From assembly GCA_040753075.1 (NCBI GenBank), contig JBFMHA010000052.1:1-25614 (forward strand): 25,614 nucleotides of DNA. Reading direction: 5' to 3'. The position numbers were made by a program, and so were the translations under genes. Each line of letters opens with the position of its first letter. Positions within the stretch are counted from its first letter, which is position 1. The stretch comes from UBA6814 sp040753075 (lineage in GTDB: Bacteria > Desulfobacterota > Desulfovibrionia > Desulfovibrionales > Desulfovibrionaceae). Below the pieces are notes generated by a model. The model worked only from the letters and a program-made list of their open reading frames with translations, ran no database searches and was not told the origin of the DNA. Shown here one piece after another: positions 15,390 to 23,427 of this stretch.

Positions 15390-16859
15390 CTAGATCTCGG
15401 TGTTGTTCCGTTGCAGGCGCTTCTCGGTCATCTGCTGGATGTGCCGCAGGGTGGCCTCGCCGAAGGTGCGCCGGATCATGTTCAGGTAGCGCGGGTTGGT
15501 GTAGTAGGCGTTGAAGGCGTAGTCCCGGAAGGCCAGCACTTGGCCCCCGGTCAGGTGCCGGGTGGGCAAGGGCAGGCTTTCGCGGGCGTATTGCGAGAAG
15601 CCCTGCCAGGTCGCGGGCAGGGGCCAGCCCTCGGCCACGGCCATGTCGTAGAGCTGGGACCCGGGATAGGCCATGGCGCTGTAAATGTTGGCCCATTCGG
15701 CGTTGATGTCCAGCATGTGGGCCAGGGTTTCGTTCATGGAGTCGTAGTCGTCCTCGGGCAGGCCGAAGATGAAGTTGGCGCAGATGTGGAAGCCCAACTC
15801 ATAGCTCATGTCCACCACCTGGCGCACCTGGTCCATGCGGTAGCCCTTGGACACGTCCTCGATGACCCGTTTGGAGCCTGATTCGAAGCCGTAAGCCAGC
15901 CAGTTGACGCCGGCCTTCTTCATGGCCTCCAGCATGGGCTTGGTGACCGTGTTCACCCGGGCGTAGGCCCAGAAGTTGAGGTCCCACTTGCGCGCGGCAA
16001 TGTCCTCGCACAGGGCCACCACCCGCTTCTCGTTCATGGCGAACATCTCGTCGATGATCTTGATGTTGCGCACGCCGTAGCGCTCCACCAGGACCTCGAG
16101 TTCGGCCATGACGGATTCCACCGAGCGGTAGCGGATGGTGTGCTTGCCGAACAGGGCGTTGATGCAGCAGAAGGTGCATTTGAAGGGGCAGCCCAGGCTG
16201 GTGTAGAGGATGGCGTAGGGCGAGCGGCGCTCCACGTCGTCAAAGCAGTGCCAGGTGTGGGCCCGGTATTTCTCCATGGGCACCAGGTCCCAGGCGGGCA
16301 TGGGCAGGCTGTCCAGGTCGTCGAGCAGGGTGGGCATTGGGCTGGGCACGATCCGGCCCTCCTCGCGCCGCCACAGGCCCTCGATGGCGAAGTCACCGGC
16401 GCCGCTGCGCAGGGCGTCGATGAGTCGGGGGAGGGTGGTGAAGCCCTCGCCCTGGCAGACGAAGTCGCAGCGTTCATCCTCCATGGTCCGCAGGGGCAGG
16501 GCGCTGGGATGTAGGCCGCCGAGCAGGGTGGGCGTTCCGGGCGAGATGTCCTTGATGTGGCCCACGATGGCCCCGGCGCCGGTCATGTTCATGGTCGAGG
16601 CCGAGGGATTGGAGCCCGAAACCATGACCGCGGCCAGTAGGGGCTTGGAGTCCGCCACCCGCTGGGCCGTCTGCTCCCAGCTCAGGCCCTCCACCTCGGC
16701 GTCCAGCACGGCCACGGAATAGCCCTTCTGGCGTAGGTGTCCGGCCAGGAGGCAGGCCCACAGGGGCGGCTCGTAGGCCGTCAGGTTGAAGGCCGAGAGT
16801 TCTCCGTAGATATGCTTCTGGTTGCCCGGCTTGACCAGGATGATGTCCATGTCCGGCAT
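15390..16859 (-). CDS. B12-binding radical SAM enzyme
   Basis: 489 residues. A cobalamin-binding-type domain is at about 5-150 (VLDAEVEGLSW, LLGGLHPSALP). The radical SAM core begins at GCPFKCTFC (C224, C228, C231). IFGLPEDDYDS and YGFESGSKRV are standard later motifs, and a C-terminal helical region extends to the end. No B12-ligand DxHxxG motif is evident, which is common in this broad class. It likely carries out a radical methylation or other carbon-centred change on a sugar nucleotide or lipid-linked sugar, but the substrate cannot be told. It sits between the PLP enzyme (13-base gap) and wzm, in one transcription unit. Confidence 0.87.
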   Translation of the reverse strand: MPDMDIILVKPGNQKHIYGELSAFNLTAYEPPLWACLLAGHLRQKGYSVAVLDAEVEGLSWEQTAQRVADSKPLLAAVMVSGSNPSASTMNMTGAGAIVGHIKDISPGTPTLLGGLHPSALPLRTMEDERCDFVCQGEGFTTLPRLIDALRSGAGDFAIEGLWRREEGRIVPSPMPTLLDDLDSLPMPAWDLVPMEKYRAHTWHCFDDVERRSPYAILYTSLGCPFKCTFCCINALFGKHTIRYRSVESVMAELEVLVERYGVRNIKIIDEMFAMNEKRVVALCEDIAARKWDLNFWAYARVNTVTKPMLEAMKKAGVNWLAYGFESGSKRVIEDVSKGYRMDQVRQVVDMSYELGFHICANFIFGLPEDDYDSMNETLAHMLDINAEWANIYSAMAYPGSQLYDMAVAEGWPLPATWQGFSQYARESLPLPTRHLTGGQVLAFRDYAFNAYYTNPRYLNMIRRTFGEATLRHIQQMTEKRLQRNNTEI

Positions 16860-16872
16860 GCCTTCGGCCCTG

Positions 16873-18096
16873 CTAGTCCTGGTGCGAGGTCAGGAACTTG
16901 CGTACCTGGTCAATGAAGTATTCCATGTGCCCGGTGTCCAGGTCATGGTGGCAGCCGATGTGCAGGCCGTTGTCGCCCACGTATTCGGCGGCCGGGAACT
17001 GGCCCTTCTTGTGGCCCAGATAAGCGAAGCCCGGGCATTGGGTGGGCATGGCCCGGAACAGGGTGCGGGTCTCAATGCCGTTGGCCTCCAGGTAGGCCGA
17101 CAACTCGTCGCGGGTGAAGGAGGCTTGCTCGTTGACGACGACCGGGATGGCGTGGGGTCCGATCTTCTCGTGGGGCTCCTCGCGGATGGTGGACAGGTAG
17201 GGCGAAAACTCGTCGAAGAGGTCCAGGACGAAGGTCAGGTTCTTGTGGCGTTTGTTCACAATTTGTTGGTAGATGTCGATGTTGGCGATGCCCACGGCGG
17301 CCTCGAGCTCGTTCATCTTGGCCGAGTAACCCACGCGCGGGAAGGTGAAGCGAACGTCCTTACCGTCCTTGAAGCGCTTGGGGCAGTAGCTCTGCGTGGT
17401 GGACAGCACGCAGGTGGGGCAGGAGCAGGCCCTGCCGTGGGAGCGTAGGGAGATGAGCACCTCGGCGTGCTCCTCGCTCTTGCAGGTGATCACCCCGCCC
17501 TCGATGGTGGAGATGATGTGCGCCACGTAGAGGCTGAAGGCTCCCAAGTGGCCGATGCTGCCAGCCGGGCGGCCCTTGTAGAGCATCCCGTGTGCTTCGG
17601 CGGCGTCCTCAATGACCATCAGGTCGTGCTTGTCCGCGATGGCCATGATCTCGTCCATCTTGGCCGGCTTGCCCATGAGGTGCACGGGTATGATGGCCCG
17701 GGTGCGATCGGTGATGGCCGCCTCAATGCCCGCCGGGTCGATGTTCAGGGTCTCGCGCTCGATGTCCACGAACACCGGGGTCAGCCGGGCGTGGAGCACG
17801 GCGTTGGCCGTGGCCACGAAGGATAGGGACGGGATGATGACCTCGTCGTCCTTCTGGGCCCCGTAGTCGTGCAGTAGGGCCATGGCCAGGGCGTCGGCGT
17901 CGGTGCCCGTGGACACGGCTACGGCGTGGGGCACGCCGAGTAGCTCGGCGAAGCGACGCTCGAACTCGCGCACCAGCTTGCCGCAGGACACGTGCGTGGT
18001 TTCCAGGGCGTCCACGATCATCTTCTTGGCGGCCTCGGGAATGGAGATGGTCCCGAAGGGCAGTTTCATCTTGGACATGTGCTTCTCGTGTGGCAT
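16873..18096 (-). CDS. DegT-fold PLP enzyme with His in place of catalytic Lys (3-dehydratase type)
   Basis: 407 residues (an in-frame ATG at 18078 has a slightly better ribosome site). DegT-fold landmarks include STGTDADAL and IEDAAEAHG. The position of the PLP-binding lysine is occupied by H193 in FSLYVAHIISTIEGG. This is the change found in ColD (GDP-4-keto-6-deoxymannose 3-dehydratase) and in the CDP-sugar 3-dehydrase E1 (RfbH/DdhC), which remove the C3 hydroxyl instead of transaminating. A cysteine group follows (GRACSCPTC..., C224, C226, C229, C238), close to the E1 segment that binds a 2Fe-2S cluster. The first E1 cysteine (in the EDC-type motif) is Ala here. Probably makes a 3-deoxy sugar; the exact reaction is open. 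Confidence 0.82.
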   Translation of the reverse strand: MPHEKHMSKMKLPFGTISIPEAAKKMIVDALETTHVSCGKLVREFERRFAELLGVPHAVAVSTGTDADALAMALLHDYGAQKDDEVIIPSLSFVATANAVLHARLTPVFVDIERETLNIDPAGIEAAITDRTRAIIPVHLMGKPAKMDEIMAIADKHDLMVIEDAAEAHGMLYKGRPAGSIGHLGAFSLYVAHIISTIEGGVITCKSEEHAEVLISLRSHGRACSCPTCVLSTTQSYCPKRFKDGKDVRFTFPRVGYSAKMNELEAAVGIANIDIYQQIVNKRHKNLTFVLDLFDEFSPYLSTIREEPHEKIGPHAIPVVVNEQASFTRDELSAYLEANGIETRTLFRAMPTQCPGFAYLGHKKGQFPAAEYVGDNGLHIGCHHDLDTGHMEYFIDQVRKFLTSHQD

Positions 18097-18108
18097 GGAG
18101 CGCTGGGT

Positions 18109-19052
18109 CTATGCCCCGGCGCTGTGGTTCTGTTGGGAAAGGTGCCAGTCGTAGGTGGTCTCGAGGGCCTGGTCGAACGTATGCGAGGGCGTCCAGCCCA
18201 TGGCCAGCAGGCGTGTGGAATCGAGTTCCTTGCGCATCATTCCATCGGGTCTGAAGGTATCATAATCCAAAGTGCCTGAAAACCCTGTCAGAGCCTTGAT
18301 GCGCTCGGCCAGTTCGGCGATGGACAGGGACTCGCTCGTGCCGATGTTGATGGGCGCGTCCTCGTCGTAGCGCTCCATGAGCAGCAGGCAGGCCTCGGCC
18401 AGGTCGTCCACGAAGATGAATTCCCGCGTGGGTGCGCCGGTGCCCCAGATGGTCACGGACTTCTCCCCGGTCTGGTTGGCCTGGTGGAGCTTGTGCATGA
18501 GCGCGCCAATGACGTGGGAGTTCTCGGGGCTGAAGTCGTCGCCGGGCCGAAGTAGTTGGTGGGGATGGCGGTGATGATAGGATCCCCGTACTGCCGGCGG
18601 TAGGACCGGCACAGGGTGATGCCGGCCAGCTTGGCCAGGGCGTAGCCCTCGTTGGTGGGCTCCAGGGGGGCGGTCAGCAGGTGCTCCTCGCGCATGGGCT
18701 GGGGGCAGAGCTTGGGATAGCAGCAGGAACTACCCAGGAATAGGAGTTTGCGCACGCCGTGGTCGTGGGCGGCCTGGACCACCGAGGTGGCCATGAGCAG
18801 GTTGTCGCGCATGAGTTCGGCGGGGTGGCGCTGGTTGAGGCCGATGCCGCCGGCCTTGCCTCCGGCCACGAAGACCAGCTGGGGCCTGTGGCGGCGGAAG
18901 AAGGCGTCTACTACCCGGGCGTTGGTGTAGTCGGGCTCGTCGTCGCCCCGGCCGACGATGCGGCCGAAGCCCTGGGCCTGCAGGGCCCGGAGGATGGCCG
19001 CGCCGATGGCCTTGCGGCCACCGACGACGAAGCAGGTGCAGTCGGTGTCCAT
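18109..19052 (-). pseudogene. GDP-L-fucose-synthase-like reductase/epimerase, frameshifted
   Basis: Two overlapping frames together make one extended SDR protein of about 314 residues. The first part (from ATG 19052) has VVGGRKAIGAAI in the NAD(P) loop, GSSCCYP, and Y137-x3-K141. At TNYFGP the homology moves to another frame, which continues GDDFSPENSHVIGAL to the stop at 18109. Restoring one base within 18541-18546 (a GC run) would join them. It is therefore either a real 1-base deletion or a sequencing error. The intact protein would epimerise/reduce a 4-keto-6-deoxy sugar nucleotide, as GDP-fucose synthase does. Neighbours are the E1-beta gene (45-base gap) and the PLP enzyme. Confidence 0.8.
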
Positions 19053-19097
19053 GGGATCGCCTTGCGCGGGAAGATCGGCGCTTCGGGAGCGCGAGCC

Positions 19098-20138
19098 CTA
19101 GCGGCCCACTGCCTTCCTGATGGCGGCTTTGATCTCGGGCTTGCCGATGTAGAAGGCCGCCTCCAGGGTGTACCCCGCGGGCGTGGGCAGGTCCGGGCAG
19201 GCCACCCGCTGGACCGGGGCCTTGAGATGCCCGAACCCCTTCTCGGCCACCATGGCCGCCAGTTCGGCCGTCACGCCGCCGGTTTTCCAGCCCGTGTCGG
19301 CCACCACCAGCCTGCCCGTGCGGGCCACCGAGGAGAGGATGAACTCCTCGTCCAGGGGGCGCAGGGTCCTGGGGTCGATGACCTCGGCCTGGATTCCCTC
19401 CTCGGCGGCCAGCTCCTCGGCCGCCATGTAGGCGTCGGTGACCAAGTGGGACAGGGCGACCACGGTCACGTCCGAGCCGGCGCGGCGCACTATGCCCTTG
19501 CCCAGGGGCACGGTGTACAACCCCTCGGGAACGATGCCGATTTGCTTGAAGTTGAAGCGGTGTTCCAGGATGAGCACCGGGTTGTTGTCCTTGATGGCCG
19601 CGGCCATGAGGCCCTTGGCATCGTAGCAGGTGGAGGGCATGACCAGCTTGAGTCCCGGAAAGTGCATGAACACGCCCTGCAGGGCCTGAGAATGCTGGGC
19701 CGCCGAGCCCCAGCCCCGGCCGATGCATGTCCACAGGACCAGGGGCACGCAGGCCGCGCCGCCGAACATGTAGTGCCACTTGGCGGCATGGTTGGCCAAC
19801 TGGTCCAAGGCCAGGAGCAGGAAGTCGGGCCGGTTGTGGAAGTAGACCGGGCGCATGCCGCCCAGGGCCGCGCCCACGGCCACGCCGGTCAGGGCCGTCT
19901 CGGATAGGGGGGTGTCGAAGACCCGCCCAGAACCGTGCTCCAGGTGCAGGCCCTTGGTGGTCCCGAACATACCCGAGGGGTCGTCCACGCCCTGGCCCAT
20001 GACGAAGACCCTGGAATCCAGGGCCAAGGCCTGGGACAGGCCCTCGCGCACGGCCTGGGCATATGTCAGTTCGCGGCCCTCGCCCTTGGCGAAGGCGTCG
20101 GGTTCGCGGGAGTCGGGAATGATACGTGACCAGGGCAT
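19098..20138 (-). CDS. TPP-dependent E1 beta subunit (transketolase central/C-terminal type)
   Basis: 346 residues. It matches the beta subunit of 2-oxoacid or acetoin dehydrogenase E1: LTYAQAVREGLSQALA, VFDTPLSETALTGVAVGAALGG, then the C-terminal transketolase domain with VVALSHLVTDAY and EVIDPRTLRPLD. The start at 20138 has a CGGGAG site and follows the alpha gene by 3 bases. It would pair with that alpha subunit to decarboxylate a 2-oxo acid and hold the acyl anion on TPP. No E2 (lipoyl) or E3 gene is in the window. That suggests the acyl unit goes to another acceptor, possibly a keto-sugar. Confidence 0.87.
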   Translation of the reverse strand: MPWSRIIPDSREPDAFAKGEGRELTYAQAVREGLSQALALDSRVFVMGQGVDDPSGMFGTTKGLHLEHGSGRVFDTPLSETALTGVAVGAALGGMRPVYFHNRPDFLLLALDQLANHAAKWHYMFGGAACVPLVLWTCIGRGWGSAAQHSQALQGVFMHFPGLKLVMPSTCYDAKGLMAAAIKDNNPVLILEHRFNFKQIGIVPEGLYTVPLGKGIVRRAGSDVTVVALSHLVTDAYMAAEELAAEEGIQAEVIDPRTLRPLDEEFILSSVARTGRLVVADTGWKTGGVTAELAAMVAEKGFGHLKAPVQRVACPDLPTPAGYTLEAAFYIGKPEIKAAIRKAVGR

Positions 20139-20141
20139 GGG

Positions 20142-21116
20142 TTACTCCCGGAAGACGTGTTTATGCAGGTCGTCGGGGCCGGGCAGGGGGCTGGCCAGGG
20201 CGAAGGCGAAGGCCTCATCGATCTCCTCGGCGATGGCCCGGTCCATAGCCACCAGGTCCTCCGGGGCCAGGTCGCCCAGGGACAGCAGTAGCTCGGTGTA
20301 GGCCTTGACCGGGCACTGTTCCTGCCAGGTGCAGACGTCGTCCTGGTTGCGGTATCCGGGCGGGTCCTGGGCCTTGCAGCCGGCATGGCCCAAGATGCGG
20401 TAGGTCCGGCATTCGATGAAGGACGGGCCCTGGCCCGACCGGGCGCGCTCCACGGCCTTGGCCGCAGTCTGCCAGACGGCCTCCACGTCGTTGCCGTCGA
20501 CGATGGCCGTGTACAGCAGTTCCGGTGGGGCACCCTTGTGGAAGACGTTGTCGCAGGCGTGGCGGGTGGAGACGTGGGAGCATACCGACCACTGGTTGTT
20601 CTCCAGGACGTAGACCACGGGAAGGCGCTTGAGCATGGCGAAGTTGACGCTCTCGTAAAGCACGCCCTCATCGGCCGCGCCGTCGCCGAAAAAGGCCACG
20701 CTGACGCGGTCCTGGCCCTGCATGGCTGCGGCCAGGCCCAGGCCCGTGGCGATGGGGATGCCGCCGCCGACAATGGACGAACTGCCCAGGTGGCCCACCG
20801 AGGTGTCGACCACGTGCATGGACCCGCCGAAGCCCTTGGAGCAGCCCGTGGAGCGGCAATGCAGCTCGGCGATGAGGGCCTTGAGGTCACCGCCCTTGGC
20901 CAGGTAGTGGCCGTGGCTGCGGTGGTTGCTCTGGATGTAGTCCTCAGCCCCGAGGTGGGCGCAGACGCCCACGGCGATGGCCTCCTGCCCGATGTACAGG
21001 TGCACGGGCGTCTTCATCTCGTCCTGTAGGTATAGGCTTTCGATGCGTTCCTGGACCCTGCGGATGCGCAGCATCCCGCGCAGCAACTCCAGGCGTTGGT
21101 CCGGCTGTGGGGTCAT
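20142..21116 (-). CDS. TPP-dependent E1 alpha subunit (pyruvate/acetoin dehydrogenase type)
   Basis: 324 residues. The TPP-binding motif runs from GDGAADEG (144-151) to ENNQWSV (172-178), with the expected spacing of about 30. HLYIGQEAIAVG, NHRSHGHYLAKGGD and the GFGGSMHVVD stretch are characteristic of E1 alpha of the acetoin/pyruvate dehydrogenase group. The gene forms an ATGA overlap with the GHMP kinase stop and is 3 bases from the beta gene. It should form an alpha2beta2 enzyme with the beta subunit. In a housekeeping complex E2 and E3 genes would normally follow; here sugar-nucleotide genes lie on both sides, so a specialised role in glycan precursor synthesis is inferred. Confidence 0.88.
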   Translation of the reverse strand: MTPQPDQRLELLRGMLRIRRVQERIESLYLQDEMKTPVHLYIGQEAIAVGVCAHLGAEDYIQSNHRSHGHYLAKGGDLKALIAELHCRSTGCSKGFGGSMHVVDTSVGHLGSSSIVGGGIPIATGLGLAAAMQGQDRVSVAFFGDGAADEGVLYESVNFAMLKRLPVVYVLENNQWSVCSHVSTRHACDNVFHKGAPPELLYTAIVDGNDVEAVWQTAAKAVERARSGQGPSFIECRTYRILGHAGCKAQDPPGYRNQDDVCTWQEQCPVKAYTELLLSLGDLAPEDLVAMDRAIAEEIDEAFAFALASPLPGPDDLHKHVFRE

Positions 21117-22201
21117 GCCAGGATTTCCTTGTGGTTTGGGTCCACGGTGGTCAACTCCCGGAAGCAGCGCAGACAGTTGCGGTCGTTGTCCGCCCGCATG
21201 TCGCTGTAGTCGTCGATGTGTGGGTCGTAGAAGATGATCTGGCTGCCGTTGGTGTCGAACTTGAAGGGCACGTGCAGCAGTTCCTTGAGTTCGTCGCGCA
21301 CGGCCCGCTGGGCCCCGGGGGGCACGAACAGCAGTAGGAATCCGCCGCCGCCGGCCCCGGTCAGCTTGCCGCCGACTGCCCCGGCCTTGCGGGAGCGTTC
21401 GTAGAGGTTCTCGATGACCGGGTTGGAGACTCTGTCGCTGAGCTGGCGCTTGGCCACCCAGGCCTCATGGAGCAACTGGCCGAAGGCGGTGATCTCGTCC
21501 CTGCTATTGATGATCTCCAGGCCCTCCTCCACCATGGCGTGCATACGCCGCAGCTGGCGCTCCTTGGCCTCGATGGTTTCCACGTAGCTCTTGGCCACTT
21601 CCGAGGCCGTGCGCATGATGCCGGTGTAGAAGAGCATCAGGTGGTCGTTGAGTTCCTGGGCGCGAGCTATGCTCACGGTCAGGGGCTCCACGTCGATTCC
21701 GCCGTTGCGGTGGAAGACGATGTGGTTCAGCCCGCCATAGGAGGCGGCGGCCTGGTCCTGGGAGCCCACGGTCTCGCCGATCATGTCCTGTTCGATGTGG
21801 ATGCTCTCCATCATGATCTTGTGCTTGCTCGTGATCCTGCCCTTGAGGGCGTACAGGGCCTTGAGCAGGCCGACGGTGAAGGAGGAACTGGAGCCCATGC
21901 CCGACCGGGCCGGGAGGTCGCCGTCGTGGTGAATCTCCAGGCCCTTGGTGAAGTCGGTGTAGCGCAGTGTCTCGCGCACGGCCGGGTGCATGATTTCGTC
22001 GATGTCCACGACGTTCTCGATTTTGGAGTAGACGATGCGGTACTTGTGCTCGAAGAACGGCGGTAGATAGCGCAAGGAGATGTAACAGTACTTGTCGATG
22101 GACGTGGACAGGACCTGGCCCCCGTTCTGGAGATACCATCCGGGGTAGTCGGTGCCCCCTCCGAAGAAGGAGATGCGAAAAGGCGTCCTGCTTATGATCA
22201 T
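21113..22201 (-). CDS. GHMP-family sugar kinase (HddA-like)
   Basis: 362 residues. The first GHMP motif reads RTPFRISFFGGGTDYPGWY (5-23). The ATP loop reads PARSGMGSSSSFTVGLLKAL (from 97), and the C-terminal motif is KLTGAGGGGFLLLF. This matches the D-glycero-D-manno-heptose 7-phosphate kinase (HddA) branch, which makes a sugar 1-phosphate or bisphosphate for nucleotide activation. A heptose substrate is not assured, since many paralogues in glycan loci act on other sugars. The ATG at 22201 has an AGGACGAG site and lies 36 bases after the epimerase stop. It overlaps the E1 alpha gene by 4 bases. Confidence 0.85.
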   Translation of the reverse strand: MIISRTPFRISFFGGGTDYPGWYLQNGGQVLSTSIDKYCYISLRYLPPFFEHKYRIVYSKIENVVDIDEIMHPAVRETLRYTDFTKGLEIHHDGDLPARSGMGSSSSFTVGLLKALYALKGRITSKHKIMMESIHIEQDMIGETVGSQDQAAASYGGLNHIVFHRNGGIDVEPLTVSIARAQELNDHLMLFYTGIMRTASEVAKSYVETIEAKERQLRRMHAMVEEGLEIINSRDEITAFGQLLHEAWVAKRQLSDRVSNPVIENLYERSRKAGAVGGKLTGAGGGGFLLLFVPPGAQRAVRDELKELLHVPFKFDTNGSQIIFYDPHIDDYSDMRADNDRNCLRCFRELTTVDPNHKEILA

Positions 22202-22237
22202 GTCTCGTCCTGGTGGGGCGGCGGGGTCGCCCCGGCT

Positions 22238-23176
22238 TTAGACGTTGGTGTAGCGGTTGGGCTTGAGGATATTGTACCCCTTGAGCAACTCCTTGATGCC
22301 GTCGTCCAGGCTGTGGTCCGGTCGCCAGCCCAGGGACTCGATCTTGTCGTTGCTTACCAGGTAGTCGCGCTTGTCCGGGTCCTCGCCGATCGCTGCGGAA
22401 TGGATGTAGAAGTTGGGCACGTGTTCTTTGATCTTTTCGGCCAGCTGGCGCTTGGTCAGGTTGGCCGTGGACAGGCCCACGTTGAAGGGCTGGCCTTTCA
22501 TGGCGTCGTAGTTGTCGATGCCGAAGAGGAAGGCCTTGGTCACGTCGCGGATATGGATATAGTTGCGCCGGAAATGGTCCTCGAAGAGGATGACGGAGCC
22601 GTCCTTGAAGGCCCTGTAGGTGAAGTCGTTGACCAGCAGGTCCATGCGCATGCGCGGGGACATGCCGAACACCGTGGCCAGGCGGTAGGTGATAGCCGTG
22701 CCGGTCTCCAGCAGGGCGGCCTCGATCTGGACTTTGGTCTTGCCGTAGGCCGAGATGGGCCGCAGCGGGGACTCCTCGGTGCAGTAGCTGTCCTTTTCGC
22801 CGATGCCGTAGCCGCTGTTGGTGGTCGGGAAGAGCACCATCTGCTGCTTGGAGACGGACTTCACGAAATGCATGAAGGCTTCGAAGTTGACCAGGTTGGT
22901 CACCGTGGGATTCAGCTTGCAGGCCGGCGCGCCGACGATGGCGGCCAGGGGGATGATGGCGTCGAACTTGGGCAACAGCGAGTCCATGAGGGCGTAGTCG
23001 CAGATGTCGCCCTTGATGAAATCGAAGCCGGGGTAGGCGCAGCAGTCCAGCAGGGGAGCCTGATCGAAGAGCAGGTTGTCCACCACCGTGACTTCGTAGC
23101 CCTTGGCCAGTAGGGCCGGTGTCATGATGGAGCCGAGGTAGCCGGCGCCGCCGGTGATGAGGACTTTCAGGGCCAT
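22238..23176 (-). CDS. NAD-dependent epimerase/dehydratase (extended SDR)
   Basis: 312 residues. The NAD loop is ITGGAGYLGS (7-16). The catalytic region PTTNSGYG (117-124) with Y144-x3-K148 in SAYGKTK is standard for sugar-nucleotide epimerases/dehydratases. The C-terminal substrate part has YIHIRDV and WRPDHSLDDGIKEL. It is the first gene of the main transcription unit: an ideal GGAGGT ribosome site precedes the ATG at 23176, and a sigma-70-like promoter lies about 160 bases upstream. Likely 4,6-dehydratase or epimerase chemistry on a nucleotide sugar feeding the following genes. The exact substrate is not evident. Confidence 0.87.
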   Translation of the reverse strand: MALKVLITGGAGYLGSIMTPALLAKGYEVTVVDNLLFDQAPLLDCCAYPGFDFIKGDICDYALMDSLLPKFDAIIPLAAIVGAPACKLNPTVTNLVNFEAFMHFVKSVSKQQMVLFPTTNSGYGIGEKDSYCTEESPLRPISAYGKTKVQIEAALLETGTAITYRLATVFGMSPRMRMDLLVNDFTYRAFKDGSVILFEDHFRRNYIHIRDVTKAFLFGIDNYDAMKGQPFNVGLSTANLTKRQLAEKIKEHVPNFYIHSAAIGEDPDKRDYLVSNDKIESLGWRPDHSLDDGIKELLKGYNILKPNRYTNV

Positions 23177-23338
23177 GTTACCTCCAGGTAGCGTGTGAGG
23201 TGTTGGTGGTTGCGGGGGCGGCGCAGGTGGCGGGTTGAGCCGCGCATGACGTCGTATCCGGCCCGTCGGGGCCGTCGTGTCCGTGTCCGGGGAGGTCGTA
23301 TTGCATGTTGGATCAAAGCATTAGGCAATGTATACTTT
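23177..23338 (-). other. Leader of the main operon, with a small GC hairpin
   Basis: Non-coding stretch of about 160 bases between the predicted promoter and the epimerase start. It contains a 6-bp perfect hairpin CGGCCC-gtcg-GGGCCG at 23259-23274 without a following T run, so it is not a normal terminator. I see no JUMPstart/ops element and no riboswitch that I recognise. Confidence 0.35.
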
Positions 23339-23339
23339 T

Positions 23340-23367
23340 TTTATCGTCCAGGGTCACTGGGTGTCAA
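23340..23367 (-). promoter_or_regulatory. Sigma-70-like promoter for the main polysaccharide operon
   Basis: On the minus strand, a perfect -35 box TTGACA (23362-23367) is followed after 16 bases by GATAAA (23340-23345, four of six matches to TATAAT). A short AT-rich stretch comes next. It lies in the only substantial gap between genes and points toward the epimerase gene. The spacer contains the inverted repeat CCAG-tgacc-CTGG, a possible operator. Confidence 0.5.
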
Positions 23368-23427
23368 TTAGTATTACCGGCCAGGGCCTGCGACTCGTGC
23401 CGCGGTAGGCTTGCCGGAGCCGGGCAG

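Noticed and set aside
22046..22056. A GGCGGTAG string resembling an ops/JUMPstart core
   Set aside because: It lies on the plus strand inside the GHMP kinase gene, opposite to transcription, and lacks the final conserved T. A chance match.
23177..23427. Possible small genes or a terminator between the glycosyltransferase and the epimerase
   Set aside because: The open frames here are shadows extending from the glycosyltransferase gene. No hairpin followed by a T run is present on the minus strand.
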